64,000 bases of DNA from assembly GCA_014237465.1 (NCBI GenBank), contig JABZFM010000014.1, positions 62,001-126,000 of the forward strand, given 5' to 3'. Positions 36,045 to 46,300 of this stretch are shown in pieces (within the stretch, counting starts at the first letter, position 1; the number at the start of each line of letters is the position of its first letter). The DNA comes from Desulfobacteraceae bacterium. GTDB taxonomy: Bacteria; Desulfobacterota; Desulfobacteria; Desulfobacterales; Desulfosalsimonadaceae. The translations under genes were made by a program, and so were the position numbers. The notes beneath the pieces are model-generated. The model was given only the letters and a program-made list of their open reading frames with translations, was not told the DNA's origin and searched no databases.

Positions 36045-36680
36045 TCAGGCTTTTTTTAACTCAAAAAGAGTTGGAATGCCGGACAGCAGGATTTTTTCAA
36101 CTGCCTTACAATATTCCTCCTTATGTAATGGCTTGTCATTAAACAGGTCTGTCATCATCGATTCCATGGCGCCGCGCAGCATCCCCCAGCTGGCATAGAT
36201 AAAATACCGTTCAGGCGGGGAGGATTCTCTTGGTGCACCCACCATCGGTTTCAGCATTTTTTCAACCAGAAGGACCAACTCCTCCTTCTGGTTTTTCAGG
36301 GCCCCAACCAACTCTTCACCCAGATTTGCTTTGGAATAATGATTAACGCATTTTTTATGAACAGCAAATGCATCCGGGTCTTCCAGACAATAATTCATGT
36401 ATTCTCTTACAAGCTGATGAACAGTGATATCCCTTTTCTGCTCAATGTTCTTCAGGCGCGTGTTGATTTTTGCCCGGCGACGGAGGAGAAGGGTGGCAAA
36501 AATTTCATCCTTACTTTTAAAATGTTTATAAATCGTACCCCGACCAATCTCTGTTTTCTCGGCAACCATTTCCATGGTCACCTGAACCGGTTCCATTCGA
36601 GTCAACAGTTGATAGGTTGCAGTAATTATTCCCTCTTCTCTTTGTTTAAACTCTCTTGCTTTTCGCTCCTTTACGCCCAT
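36045..36680 (-). CDS. TetR family regulator
   Basis: A 211-residue TetR protein. Its N-terminal helix-turn-helix reads VTMEMVAEKTEIGRGTIYKHF, followed by KSKDEIFATLL and an all-helical ligand domain. It lies 63 bases downstream of the acetone carboxylase gamma gene in the same direction, so it is probably part of or next to the acx transcript and may control it. Known acetone carboxylase operons in aerobes use a sigma-54 activator, so TetR control would be a difference. Ligand unknown. Confidence 0.88.
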   Translation of the reverse strand: MGVKERKAREFKQREEGIITATYQLLTRMEPVQVTMEMVAEKTEIGRGTIYKHFKSKDEIFATLLLRRRAKINTRLKNIEQKRDITVHQLVREYMNYCLEDPDAFAVHKKCVNHYSKANLGEELVGALKNQKEELVLLVEKMLKPMVGAPRESSPPERYFIYASWGMLRGAMESMMTDLFNDKPLHKEEYCKAVEKILLSGIPTLFELKKA

Positions 36681-36743
36681 ACTTTTTTCTTCCTTGTTGA
36701 TATCCCGATTATTTTAATATTAAGTCTCAGTTTCGTCCGGGGT

Positions 36744-37235
36744 TTATTTGAACTCCTTTCCCAGCCACTCGCGATAAAAAGTCTCCAGATCGGGCTTAAA
36801 GTCGTGAATAATGGGGTAGCATGGGGGAACCGTCTCGACCTCCAGCAAGCTATAGCATCCAGGGCAATAGAACTCGCGCAATACCATCCACTCGGGATCA
36901 CAGTGCATCATGGGAGGGTAAATTTCCTGCAATGTCTCATCGGTATCGCGGACAAACACCTGGGCTTCGAGCTTCCAGTTTTGTCGGTAGTCACCGAACT
37001 CAAAGCCGCAGTCGCACTTGTTCACACGCCGCCCGTCCGGCTTCTGTACCACGAACAGATGGGGTTGAAGTGGCAGCAAGATACGATCACTCCACCCAAC
37101 ACGCTCCTGGCAATATTCCAGGAACTTCCAAAACCGGTCTTGATCCTTGAACTGGCTCTGGATGGGTCGAAGCTCCCCGGATGAAAGATTGCCTTCCCAG
37201 AGATTTTCCAATGTTTTTTTGTCATAGGTTGTCAT
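36744..37235 (-). CDS. acxC: Acetone carboxylase gamma subunit
   Basis: A 163-residue protein that matches the known gamma subunit (about 168 residues) along its length: FKDQDRFWKFLE, WSDRILLPLQPHLFVV, KCDCGFEFGDYRQNWKLEA, RDTDE, FYCPGCYSLLEVE and PIIHDFKPDLETFYREWL. CDC and CPGC form a zinc site. The alpha2beta2gamma2 enzyme carboxylates acetone to acetoacetate using ATP and bicarbonate. Its start overlaps acxB by 4 bases. This subunit separates true acetone carboxylases from hydantoinases, so it anchors the whole assignment. Confidence 0.94.
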   Translation of the reverse strand: MTTYDKKTLENLWEGNLSSGELRPIQSQFKDQDRFWKFLEYCQERVGWSDRILLPLQPHLFVVQKPDGRRVNKCDCGFEFGDYRQNWKLEAQVFVRDTDETLQEIYPPMMHCDPEWMVLREFYCPGCYSLLEVETVPPCYPIIHDFKPDLETFYREWLGKEFK

Positions 37236-39466
37236 GATTCATCTCCTACAGAAAATGTAAAGTCAGAAGGAAGGTCCCAGAATTCCCGATAATACTTTGC
37301 CCATTTTGAACAGAGAGCCATGCATGAATTGTAGCTTTTCCTAATGGGCTCGATAAAGTTGCCTTCTTGTATCCGCTGGCGTTCCCCTTTGATATAGGTG
37401 CGCACGGGGATGCTTCTATTGGCGCGTTTCTTGCGGATCTCTTTACGCAGCGCCACTGTGCCCTCATCATCCACGGAATAAGATCCGTCATCATTCTTAA
37501 GGAGTTTGACACCATAGACTTTGTGAGCATAACGGGGTAAGAGAAAATCCTGATTGACATCCTTGGTCACCTGTTGTGGATCGCGTTCGAGTGGGTCTCC
37601 CAGGCCCCCGCCACCCCGCAGCCATGACAGGTAGAGATCGCCCTGGCGGAACGGGTAGGGAAAAGTCGTGGTTTTCTTATCAAAAAGGTGCCTTCCCTCG
37701 GTGAGAGCTGAGAGCTCCGAATGTTCGGGATCGTATTCCCGGACGGGATAGGGTTTGTTGGCGCGGGCTTGCTTAAGAAGGTCGGTTTCGTGCACATTGT
37801 GACGGTATCCGGCAGCGGCGGGATATCCGCCAAAGAGTCCTGGTGCGGAGAAGGTGAGCCCTTCACCGGCGTTCTGCATTTCCAAATCGTTGGTTTTCCA
37901 TACCATGCGGAGGCTTTCGAATCCGGACCCGCCACGGTATTTGCCGGGTCCGGCAGTATTGGGCTTAATCCGGCGGCCCAGGTAGATGAGCGGTTCGAGA
38001 ATTTCCCAGATTTCCACATCAGCCATGTCGCCCTCAGGGTTCCACATGGCGGCGGCGTAATCCAAACCGTCCTTGACTGCACAAGCGCCTCCTCCAACCG
38101 TGCTGATCTCAAAGTTTAAAATGCTGCATGGTTTGCCCAGGTGGTCGATGCCGCCTCCCTGCATGCCGTTCATGGTCATACCATAGCTGGCCATTACCTC
38201 CTCGTGAAAACCCCGGGCCCAAAACGCCCGTCCCAGAATTCTATACAGGCCGGTAAAAGCGGGGATTAAAAATCCCCATGCGGCGCCGGTGCTGACAGAA
38301 TTGTTCTGGGGATTCGTCCAGCTCCCGGGCGGGAAGAAACTCCTGGTGGCCAGATATGCACCGTCATTCACCTTGTCGTTGGGTACCACGGTCTGGCTGA
38401 GCAGCACCCATATGGCACCCTGCATGGCGGAGGGAGTGCAGTTGAAGCTGTGATAACCCCAAGGGCTGGCCCCGTCCATGGAGAGCTCGAGTTCGCCCCC
38501 GGCTTCGATGCTGACCACCATGAGGGCGTGCATTAAGTTGTCAACCTGGGCGTGCTGGGGAAGGCGGGGTTCATCCTTAAAGGGGACGCCATTGAAGGTC
38601 GGGGCCTCGTATCGGCCGGGGATGGTCAACTCCTTGAGGCGGTTTAGGAAAGTACGCCGGCCTTCCTCGATCACATCCCTCATGAATTGCTTGAAGGTAT
38701 TCACGCCCTCCTCGGAAATAATCCGCTCCACAGCATCGCGGATCATGTGGCATCCGGCAATACGGGTCCGCTCGTCCAACTTCCAATACCAGGGAGTGCG
38801 TACGCCCAGCTCACAGCGCAATTCGTGGTCACGGTGCAGCGTGTCATCCTCACCGACCTTAAGAGCGGTCAACTGTAAGCCGTCCTCATAGCGGGAGGTG
38901 GGGCCCACAGGAACGCTCCCGGGAGTAGCCGCGCCTATGTCAATTACATGAGTCACTCCACCGGCCCACCCAATTAATTCGCCTTCCCAGAAGATGGGCA
39001 CGAAGGTTTGAACATCCGCGTTATGCACGTTTCCAATGACAGGGTCGTTGTTTGTGAAGATGTCTCCGGGGGCGATGCCCGGATTTTGCTCGTAGCCCTT
39101 GCGGATCATGAACTTGATGGCATCGCTCATGGTGTGGACGTGAACGATGATGCCGGTGCTCAGGGCCACACTATCGCCTTCAGGGGTGTAGAAGGCGAAA
39201 CAGAGCTCCCCGATCTCCTTAACGATGGGAGATGCGCTGATGTTCATGGCGGTTTCTCGTGCGTTAACCAATCCTCCCCGGAGCTTGGCAAATGTTTTCT
39301 CGTAGCCGATGGGGTCAGATTCCATAAGAGCCAGGGCTTCTATACCGCAATACCTTCCGGTTTCCTCAAATGCACGTTCGCTGTCTTCGAGCATTTGGAG
39401 CAATGTCCTGCCGTTCCAACCGATAGGCAATTTGTCGGTACCAAGCTTGCTTTTGACGTCAGACAT
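37232..39466 (-). CDS. acxB: Acetone carboxylase alpha subunit
   Basis: A 744-residue HyuB-family protein, a little shorter than the 776-residue Xanthobacter subunit. ALMESDPIGYEKTFAKLRGG, GIIVHVHTMSDAIKFMI, FTNNDPVIGNVHNADVQ and the metal-site region GGVTHVIDIGAATPGSVPVG are as expected, and a glycine-rich RGGGGLGDPLERDP closes the family core. It holds the manganese carboxylation site. It overlaps acxC by 4 bases and follows acxA by 2, so the three are one tightly coupled unit. The region is visibly GC-richer than its flanks. Confidence 0.93.
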   Translation of the reverse strand: MSDVKSKLGTDKLPIGWNGRTLLQMLEDSERAFEETGRYCGIEALALMESDPIGYEKTFAKLRGGLVNARETAMNISASPIVKEIGELCFAFYTPEGDSVALSTGIIVHVHTMSDAIKFMIRKGYEQNPGIAPGDIFTNNDPVIGNVHNADVQTFVPIFWEGELIGWAGGVTHVIDIGAATPGSVPVGPTSRYEDGLQLTALKVGEDDTLHRDHELRCELGVRTPWYWKLDERTRIAGCHMIRDAVERIISEEGVNTFKQFMRDVIEEGRRTFLNRLKELTIPGRYEAPTFNGVPFKDEPRLPQHAQVDNLMHALMVVSIEAGGELELSMDGASPWGYHSFNCTPSAMQGAIWVLLSQTVVPNDKVNDGAYLATRSFFPPGSWTNPQNNSVSTGAAWGFLIPAFTGLYRILGRAFWARGFHEEVMASYGMTMNGMQGGGIDHLGKPCSILNFEISTVGGGACAVKDGLDYAAAMWNPEGDMADVEIWEILEPLIYLGRRIKPNTAGPGKYRGGSGFESLRMVWKTNDLEMQNAGEGLTFSAPGLFGGYPAAAGYRHNVHETDLLKQARANKPYPVREYDPEHSELSALTEGRHLFDKKTTTFPYPFRQGDLYLSWLRGGGGLGDPLERDPQQVTKDVNQDFLLPRYAHKVYGVKLLKNDDGSYSVDDEGTVALRKEIRKKRANRSIPVRTYIKGERQRIQEGNFIEPIRKSYNSCMALCSKWAKYYREFWDLPSDFTFSVGDES

Positions 39467-39468
39467 GA

Positions 39469-41625
39469 TTAATGGTCCCTTTCATTTTGGTGGAATCGCA
39501 GATGGAACAGACGATGCGAGTCCAATTCGGCCGTGGCCCCGGGAGGTATCACAAAGGTGGTGGCCGGGGATTCCATGATAGCCAGGCCTTCCACTATGTT
39601 GCCGCTCTCAAGGGCTTCCATATCCAAAATTCGTGCAATCCGCCATTCGCCCTTCCAATATACTTTCCGCTCCCCCTTGAACGCGGCCTCAGGTGGCGTG
39701 GGGCCTGCCGGGGTTTCATCGGGGAGCCGTGGTTTCTCCACATCCACCCGCCCGGTGACAATGGCCTGGGTAATTGCGAATCCCAGTTCCGGAGACTTGG
39801 CGGCCCGTGCATAAACCCGGCCGTAGGTTTCCTCAAACGATTGGAGGAGGTCATCCAGATCCCTGGCGGTCTCCAGTCTGTCCGAGGGGGAACGAATTTC
39901 CAGGTCATTAAGCTGGCCCATATATTGAATACGGAAAAAGGTCTTGTACTCGATGCTTTCACTGCCGTGCGTCGTCTTTTCAAACTCCGCGACGATTTTG
40001 GCCTTAAGTCCTTCACAGTGCATGTTTAGCATGGTGCACAGGGCCACCTTCCAATCATCGTCTGATCCCGGGGGAACAGGCAGGTCGGTGGTGGCCTCGT
40101 AGCGGTACTCGAAATCACCGCAGGCACACCCGTATGCGGAAAACCCGGCGGCCCATGCAGGTACCAGGATATCCTGAAAGTCAAGCCCCTTTGTATAGCC
40201 TGCCACATGCACCGGCCCCCCTCCTCCGTATGAAAGCAACACGTAGTTGGAAGGTGCGTAGCCTTTGCTCAGGACCGCGCTGGCCACGTATCCCTTCAGG
40301 TTTTCCTCGAACAGCTCGATGATTCCCTCGGCAGCCTTGTAAACGTCAATGTGCAGGGGATCAGCGAGCTGATCCTTGATAGCGGCAAGGGCACGGTCTC
40401 GATCTAGTTTTATCTCCCCCCCTAGGAAATAATCGGGGTCGAGAATGCCCAGGGCCACGGAGCAGTCGGTAATGGTGGGGGTGGTCACTTCGCCTTCGGG
40501 CCAGCACACCCCGATCCGTGCACCGGCGCTGTCCGGACCGATCTCGATCCGACCCGAGCCAGGGTTGATGCGCAAAAAGCTCCCGGTGCCGGCGCCCACC
40601 GAATCAATCTGTATCATGGGGATGCAGAGTAAAAACCTTGCCAGATCAGGGTAGGGCTTGACCGCGTAATCGCCTCCGGTAACCAGGGCCAGGTCAAAAC
40701 TGGTACCTCCGATATCGGTGCAAACCACGTCGTCCGAGCCAATAGCACGGGCCAGATACCGAGCCCCGAGGACACCGCCGATGGGGCCGGAAATCAAGGT
40801 TCTGGCCAATTCCTTGGTGTCGATGCCTACGGTGCCGCCATGGCTGGCCATCACCCTTGTCTCGAATTTCCCGTTACATTCCCGGAAACGTTTCGTCACT
40901 AGCTGGAGCTGAGCCCGGGAGGGCTGCGCAGCATATGCCTCTATGACAGTGGTGTTCAAACGAGGAAAATCGTTCCGCACTGGGTAGTACTCGCTGGAGA
41001 GGAAAACGGGGATATTCATGCCGCGTTCGTCCATTAGCTCCCCGGCGATCTGATCAATCCGCTGTTCATGCGAAGGGTTGCGGTATGAATGTAACAAACA
41101 CACGCACAAAGCTTCTATGCCTTCGTCCAGCAGTTGCCGCACCATATCGCGGGCATCGCCCTCCTGCAGGGGAAGGACTTCTTCCCCAAAGACATCAATG
41201 CGGCCGAAAACGCCACGGACCCGGCGACCGGGCACAATGGGGTCATTGTGATGATGCGTTACCACATGCAACCGGTCGGCGTAGCTGAATCCCAGGTAAG
41301 TCTGGACTCCTCGCTCCAGCAGGAAATAGTCCTCCTGGCCTTTGGACACAATGACTCCCACCCGCAGTCCCTGGCGGGAAAGCAGGCGGTTCAGCATTGT
41401 CGTGCCCGAGTAAATGCCTGCCACAATGTGGGGAAACGCCTCTTTAGTCGTGGTGTCCCATTGACACAGAGCATCCTCGGCACTCTTGATCAGCCCTATG
41501 GATTCGTTTTCCGGCGTGGTCTGGGCCTTGCCCACCACGAATCGGCCAAGTTCGTCCACGATGAAGGTATCAGTCATGGTGCCACCAGCATCCACGGCCA
41601 AAATCCGTGCTCTATGTTTTAGCAA
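39469..41625 (-). CDS. acxA: Acetone carboxylase beta subunit
   Basis: A 718-residue HyuA-family protein of the same length as known acetone carboxylase beta subunits (about 717). LAVDAGGTMTDTFIVD and VVCTDIGGTSFDLALV are the nucleotide loops; SSEYYPVRNDFPRLNTT, VPAWAAGFSAYGCA and the tail SPATTFVIPPGA are specific to acetone carboxylases. It phosphorylates acetone and bicarbonate with ATP. The start is a TTG with GGGAGG 6 bases upstream. A fragment of a closely related gene survives at 47343-47452. Confidence 0.94.
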   Translation of the reverse strand: MLKHRARILAVDAGGTMTDTFIVDELGRFVVGKAQTTPENESIGLIKSAEDALCQWDTTTKEAFPHIVAGIYSGTTMLNRLLSRQGLRVGVIVSKGQEDYFLLERGVQTYLGFSYADRLHVVTHHHNDPIVPGRRVRGVFGRIDVFGEEVLPLQEGDARDMVRQLLDEGIEALCVCLLHSYRNPSHEQRIDQIAGELMDERGMNIPVFLSSEYYPVRNDFPRLNTTVIEAYAAQPSRAQLQLVTKRFRECNGKFETRVMASHGGTVGIDTKELARTLISGPIGGVLGARYLARAIGSDDVVCTDIGGTSFDLALVTGGDYAVKPYPDLARFLLCIPMIQIDSVGAGTGSFLRINPGSGRIEIGPDSAGARIGVCWPEGEVTTPTITDCSVALGILDPDYFLGGEIKLDRDRALAAIKDQLADPLHIDVYKAAEGIIELFEENLKGYVASAVLSKGYAPSNYVLLSYGGGGPVHVAGYTKGLDFQDILVPAWAAGFSAYGCACGDFEYRYEATTDLPVPPGSDDDWKVALCTMLNMHCEGLKAKIVAEFEKTTHGSESIEYKTFFRIQYMGQLNDLEIRSPSDRLETARDLDDLLQSFEETYGRVYARAAKSPELGFAITQAIVTGRVDVEKPRLPDETPAGPTPPEAAFKGERKVYWKGEWRIARILDMEALESGNIVEGLAIMESPATTFVIPPGATAELDSHRLFHLRFHQNERDH

Positions 41626-41812
41626 ATTATCCTCCCTTTCCTTAGTGGTCCTGTTTGCACGTTTTCGATGGACTTTTCTTTGTTCAAAGCGGGAAATCGA
41701 ACCGGAACCGACAAAAACTCCTTCAATGCAGCCTCAAGCCCCGCCTGAATCGCTTTTTCCATATTTTTTGGTTTTGACAATACCTCTCCTGTCAGCGTTT
41801 GCCAAATGATAA

Positions 41813-41842
41813 TGACAATAGTTCACAGTATGAATATTGTTC
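41813..41842. promoter_or_regulatory. Inverted repeat upstream of acxA, candidate operator
   Basis: ACAATAGTTCA and TGAATATTGT pair with one extra base in the left arm, around the centre CAGTA. It lies about 190 bases before the acxA start, in a 517-base gap that contains no convincing gene. It could be the binding site of the TetR protein encoded downstream of acxC. I found no sigma-54-type promoter here. Confidence 0.35.
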
Positions 41843-42142
41843 ATGATTTTGTCAAGAAGATTTTTCCCCTGGGTGCGCGGCAAATTTATGTTTATTTTTA
41901 TGCACTCGCCAGATTTAAATAAATGGGAAGCGATATATTTTTCAGCACGATCCAGGTTGGTTCCAATGTGCGAAGGAAATGGAAAAATTGTGAACAAGAC
42001 GATAAAGATAACAATCCGATCCTGAGAGCTGTACCTTGGAGTAGGTTACCTACTTCAATTTCATGGCTTGATTCTGCCAAATTGAATCTAAAATTTAGTT
42101 GAACTTTTGCAAGAAAATCTTATATGAATATTGACGGTTAAA

Positions 42143-43192
42143 TTAACGCGAAAATCGGTGATTATATGTGACCATAGCCTGAGTTAATAGATTTCCATCC
42201 ATATCGTTGACGATAATTTCGCATTCAATGTAATTTTTATTCTCTTTTGAATATTTTTTACTGATCAAGGCTTTCTGAACGATGGTTTCATTGATGTAAA
42301 TCGGATTTTTATAGATAATGTTGATGTTGGTTATTCTTACGGTTTTACCGGCCCATTTCTCAATTATTTGTGGTATAAACGAGAACGTGTATATTCCAGC
42401 CACGACAATATTCCGAAAGCCGAGGTAGTTGGCATAAGTTTTGGAAAAGTGCAATGGATTGAACTCGTGTATCAAACGGTTATATTCAGAGTATGTATCC
42501 CTATCCACTTTGATACGGGTTTCAAGAAAATGATCCCCTTCCTGAATATCTTCAAAACGAATCGTTTTAACGTCAATGATGGAATTTTCCACGCCTTTGG
42601 ATTTAATTTTTTTATGATTTCGTAAAAAGTCAGAGTGGACAAAACCCAAATAAATTAAATGTAATAATTTCAAAGGATTAATTTTATGAAAAAGCCGGGT
42701 TTTAGCCCATTTTTGAATTTTTGCGGTTTCATTATATTTTAAAAAGAATTGATGAAGGTCAGATAAAATCTTAACGTTATTTTCATCCATAAGGCGAACT
42801 TCTATATCAACAACAAAAAACTTTCCTTTTCTGCCGGTTTTTTCCTTGACATTTTTTACCTCAAGGATCCCCTGGTAGTAATCCACGTTTAATGAGAAGG
42901 GTCTGAATAGCTCCACCTTCGAAGAGGAGTGAATAAGTCCTTTGATAACAGATGAATGTTTGGTGAAGAACAAAATAAACAATTCAGTAAACAACCTTGT
43001 CGTGAACGTCATTAAAAAGCCAGGGGGAATAAGATTTCTTGATTCGTAAAGTTTAAAATCGTGTCCTGTCAGATAGCAGTATTTTCTTAATAATTTGATG
43101 TTTACCGGAAGCTTTTTAAGCCTTATATCTTTGATAGCTTCTTCAAGCATGGATAAGAAAATGGATCGGGTAATCGTCAGTTTTTCAGTCAT
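42143..43192 (-). CDS. MaoC-like double-hotdog dehydratase
   Basis: A 349-residue protein with two hotdog-like halves. The second carries the hydratase-2 signature region HEFNPLHFSKTYANYLGF followed by VVAGIYTF, with NPLH giving the catalytic Asn/His. The first half lacks such a motif and resembles the non-catalytic N-terminal hotdog of MaoC-type hydratases. It should add or remove water on a 2-enoyl-CoA. It is the last gene of the GntR - glycyl radical enzyme - MaoC group, about 190 bases beyond the radical enzyme's stop, so it may act on that enzyme's product. Confidence 0.8.
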   Translation of the reverse strand: MTEKLTITRSIFLSMLEEAIKDIRLKKLPVNIKLLRKYCYLTGHDFKLYESRNLIPPGFLMTFTTRLFTELFILFFTKHSSVIKGLIHSSSKVELFRPFSLNVDYYQGILEVKNVKEKTGRKGKFFVVDIEVRLMDENNVKILSDLHQFFLKYNETAKIQKWAKTRLFHKINPLKLLHLIYLGFVHSDFLRNHKKIKSKGVENSIIDVKTIRFEDIQEGDHFLETRIKVDRDTYSEYNRLIHEFNPLHFSKTYANYLGFRNIVVAGIYTFSFIPQIIEKWAGKTVRITNINIIYKNPIYINETIVQKALISKKYSKENKNYIECEIIVNDMDGNLLTQAMVTYNHRFSR

Positions 43193-43264
43193 TTCCTTTA
43201 ATTTCGAATATTTGCATATCCGGTTCGGTTAAGTTGGTTAGAAAAATTGCACATCGCTGAAAGG

Positions 43265-43329
43265 TAGGGTGCATTCTATGCACCCTATTCAGTGAAGTTT
43301 AAGCTTTCTCCCGGTGCGTAAAACGCACC
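43265..43329. repeat. Pair of hairpin repeats (TAGGGTGCAT and GGTGCGT types)
   Basis: TAGGGTGCAT-TCT-ATGCACCCTA (43265-43287) is a perfect 10-bp hairpin. GGTGCGT-AAA-ACGCACC (43313-43329) is a second, perfect 7-bp one, and the outer ends TAGGGTGC / GCACCCTA mirror each other. Such REP-like units are common between genes. Here it sits in the spacer of the radical enzyme - MaoC group and could stabilise or cut the transcript. Confidence 0.75.
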
Positions 43330-43385
43330 CTACTTGAGCGAAGTGGATAACCAGATTTCGAATATTAGCGGTTTTTTGCTCATAA

Positions 43386-46300
43386 TTACATTCCGTATTC
43401 GCAGCGTTCAATAAGTTCTATTTGCATCTCCTTGGTGAGGGTCACAAAATAGGCGTTATAACCGGAGATACGGACAAGGAGATTATGATAGCTTTCCGGG
43501 TGCAGCATGGCATCTCTTAACAGTTCCGAGCTTACAACATTGAATTGCAGTTGCATGCCGCCCAATTCAAAGTAGGTCTTAATATATGAATGCATGTGAT
43601 TTATAGTTTGCTCGTGGGAATCGTTCATTCCCGGAACGAGCTTAACATTAAAGGCAATATTGTTATTCATGTTTTTGGGATCCAGCCTGGCAACGTCTTT
43701 CATATTATTGAGGATACTCTCACTGGCGTTCGGCGAGGGGGTTAACCCGGGCGTAAATGCCTTGCCTGCCAATCTGCCGGAAGGTAACGCGCCGGTCATG
43801 TTGCCAAAAGCAACATGGAATGACGTTGTCCAAAAACCGGCTGTATATTTCCCTCCCCTAAAATTGCACTGACTGCCGTAACAATCGTTTATAAACTTGG
43901 CTATTCTGTTGGCTATATCCACGGCCTCATCACTGCCGCTTCCGAAAAACTTGACTTTTTTCATGGCCATGGCACGAAGGGCCGGGTTTTTTTCAAAGTT
44001 GTCGTCGACAGCTTCTTTAATCGTGTTAAAAGCTATCTTTTTTTCGTCAAAGACCAGCTTTTTTATTACCAAGAGGGAGTCGGTTGTATCGGCCAGGCCG
44101 ATGCATCCGGAGCCGGATGAATTATATTTGGCGCCACCCTTAGTTACGTCGTTTCCGCTCAGGATACATCCGTCGAAAAGAGAGGACGCAAACGGGGTGG
44201 GTCGCAGGATGCTGTGCACCTCCCCCAGCAGATTATTATACTCGATTGATTGGTCGATTAAAAACTTGAGCTGGTCGGTAAAAGCATTAAAAAAATCGTC
44301 AAATGTTTTAAAATCCCCTTTAGGGATCTCGCCGGTCTTGGGTCCCACATCCAAGTCCATAAGCGGGTGGCGACCGTTTTGTAACGCCATTTCGAGCGCT
44401 GCAACTATGTTCAGGAAACCATAATTTGTATGTCCGAAATGTTTACCGGGTATACTGGGCTCCACACACCCGACCACAGCCCAATCATTTAACTCGTCTT
44501 GTGTATAATTGTGATCTTCTATAGCGGCCATGACAGCCTTGTCATTATGTAATGACGGTGCGGCGGCGGTAATATAGTTTACTTCGCATAATCTTTTCAA
44601 GTAAGTATCGCTGTTTATACCCGGATGATAGCGGGCATTATCATTGGGGTCCCTGATGTTTAGCATCTCGGAGACTTTAAGAAAAATATACGTCATGTCG
44701 TTTACCGCATTCCGGCCGTCAGGAGTAATCCCGCCCAGTGTAATCGCCTGGTTGGAGGATGCTCCGCTAAATAGATAGTTACCGATATCCGGCAACATGG
44801 GAAGGTGATCGGTAAATCGCATTAAGAAACAGCCCACCTGTTCGATCGCCTTTTTAATATATTCCCTTTTCTTTTTCTTTGACTTGAGTTTCTTCATGTC
44901 AGCCTCGAAATAAGGCTGGAAATACTGATCAACCCTTCCGAGTGATATACCTACGTTGGCGTTTTCCATTTGCAAGCCCACAAAGGTGATCCAGAACGCG
45001 TTGAGGGCCTCATCAAGACTCCTGGCAGGATTTTCAGGAACGTGGTAACATATTTCAGCAATCCTTTTAAGCTCAGCCCTGCGAACAGAATCTTTCTCGT
45101 TTTGGGCGTCTATTTCCGCCTGTTTGGCAACATTCTTTGCATATGTTGTAAGTCCTTCCAGACAGATTTTCATGGCCCGCAAAGTATCCTTCTTTTTTAT
45201 CGAGGGCTTTTTTATCGAGGGCTTTTTTGTTGAGGCCGATGGTTCTTTGTCCAGTTCTTTTTTTATTTCATCAATTATTCCTTTGGTTCCACACTTCAAA
45301 AGCTTAGGAAAGTCAGGTATGAAGTGGGAAAGCGTGGAGGTTTTAAGGTTGACATATACGGCAAGCCGTTCATCGAGTCTCTGACACAGAGGATTGTTAT
45401 ATTTTTTTCTCACCCATTCCCGAAAGTTTTTTTCGATCCAATAGGGAAAAACATGGTTATGGAGGGTTTTTAAGGTTTCATCCGAAATAGTATATGGATT
45501 GAGCATTCTGTTGCTCGATGTTTTCATCTCCCCCCATATATGAGGTCCAAGGGCGTCCGGATAAATAACAACGCCGATCTCTTTGGTGGTGGTGGTCCCG
45601 GCTATAAGATCATTTTTACGAATTATCGGTTTTTTATTTTCCATAAGATATTTAAAAGATTCGGCTGCTTTTATCTCGCTTCCGTATGAGTCATTGTTGT
45701 CCGAAAAATAGCCGTTTGCCATAAAATAATCGGTCAAAAGCTTTGGCCTTTCACAACAGAGCGCAGGCTTTTGATTAAAATGAATGTCTAAAAATTCTTT
45801 GACCCGGGGAAAATCATCCAGGCTGTATTGTGCCAAGTACGGATCATCTAAATACATCACCCCTTCATCTTCACCGGCGGACGCTGTTAGCCGGGCATTT
45901 TTTCTTTTACTAAGCTCATCTGTGAAAGCGGTGTTTGCCGATTCAGAGGTAGATTCTTTTTTTCTTTTTTGAATTTCCAGGTTTTTTTGCTTTTCTATCA
46001 TCTTTTTTTGTTTATTGCTCACCAACAGGGTGGAATAAAAATTGAAAAGACTTAAGTAGGTAAGATTGCCCTCAGCTCGCATTTTGTTTTTCAAGAGCAT
46101 ATTAAGAAGTTCACTGGGAGGAGACTGCAGCATATGCATCAGGGCTTTATCGTCCTTAAAAATTAGTGTGACATGAGAATTGTCAGGTATCTTTGTTAAA
46201 GCACGTACCTTTCCGTCTTTAAACCTGATGGCTTGATGCACGCTGTGGTTCTCGGTTCTAAATCCGATAGTCAAATTGATCCATCCCTGGGTGGATTTAA

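Noticed and set aside
39472-40029. Plus-strand open frame of 185 codons
   Set aside because: It is antisense to acxA, whose protein is unmistakable; the high GC content makes long shadow frames common here.
41626-42142. Sigma-54 promoter for acxABC, as in aerobic acetone degraders
   Set aside because: No GG-N10-GC element in the right orientation was seen upstream of acxA; the sigma-54 activator gene in the window lies 9 kb away.
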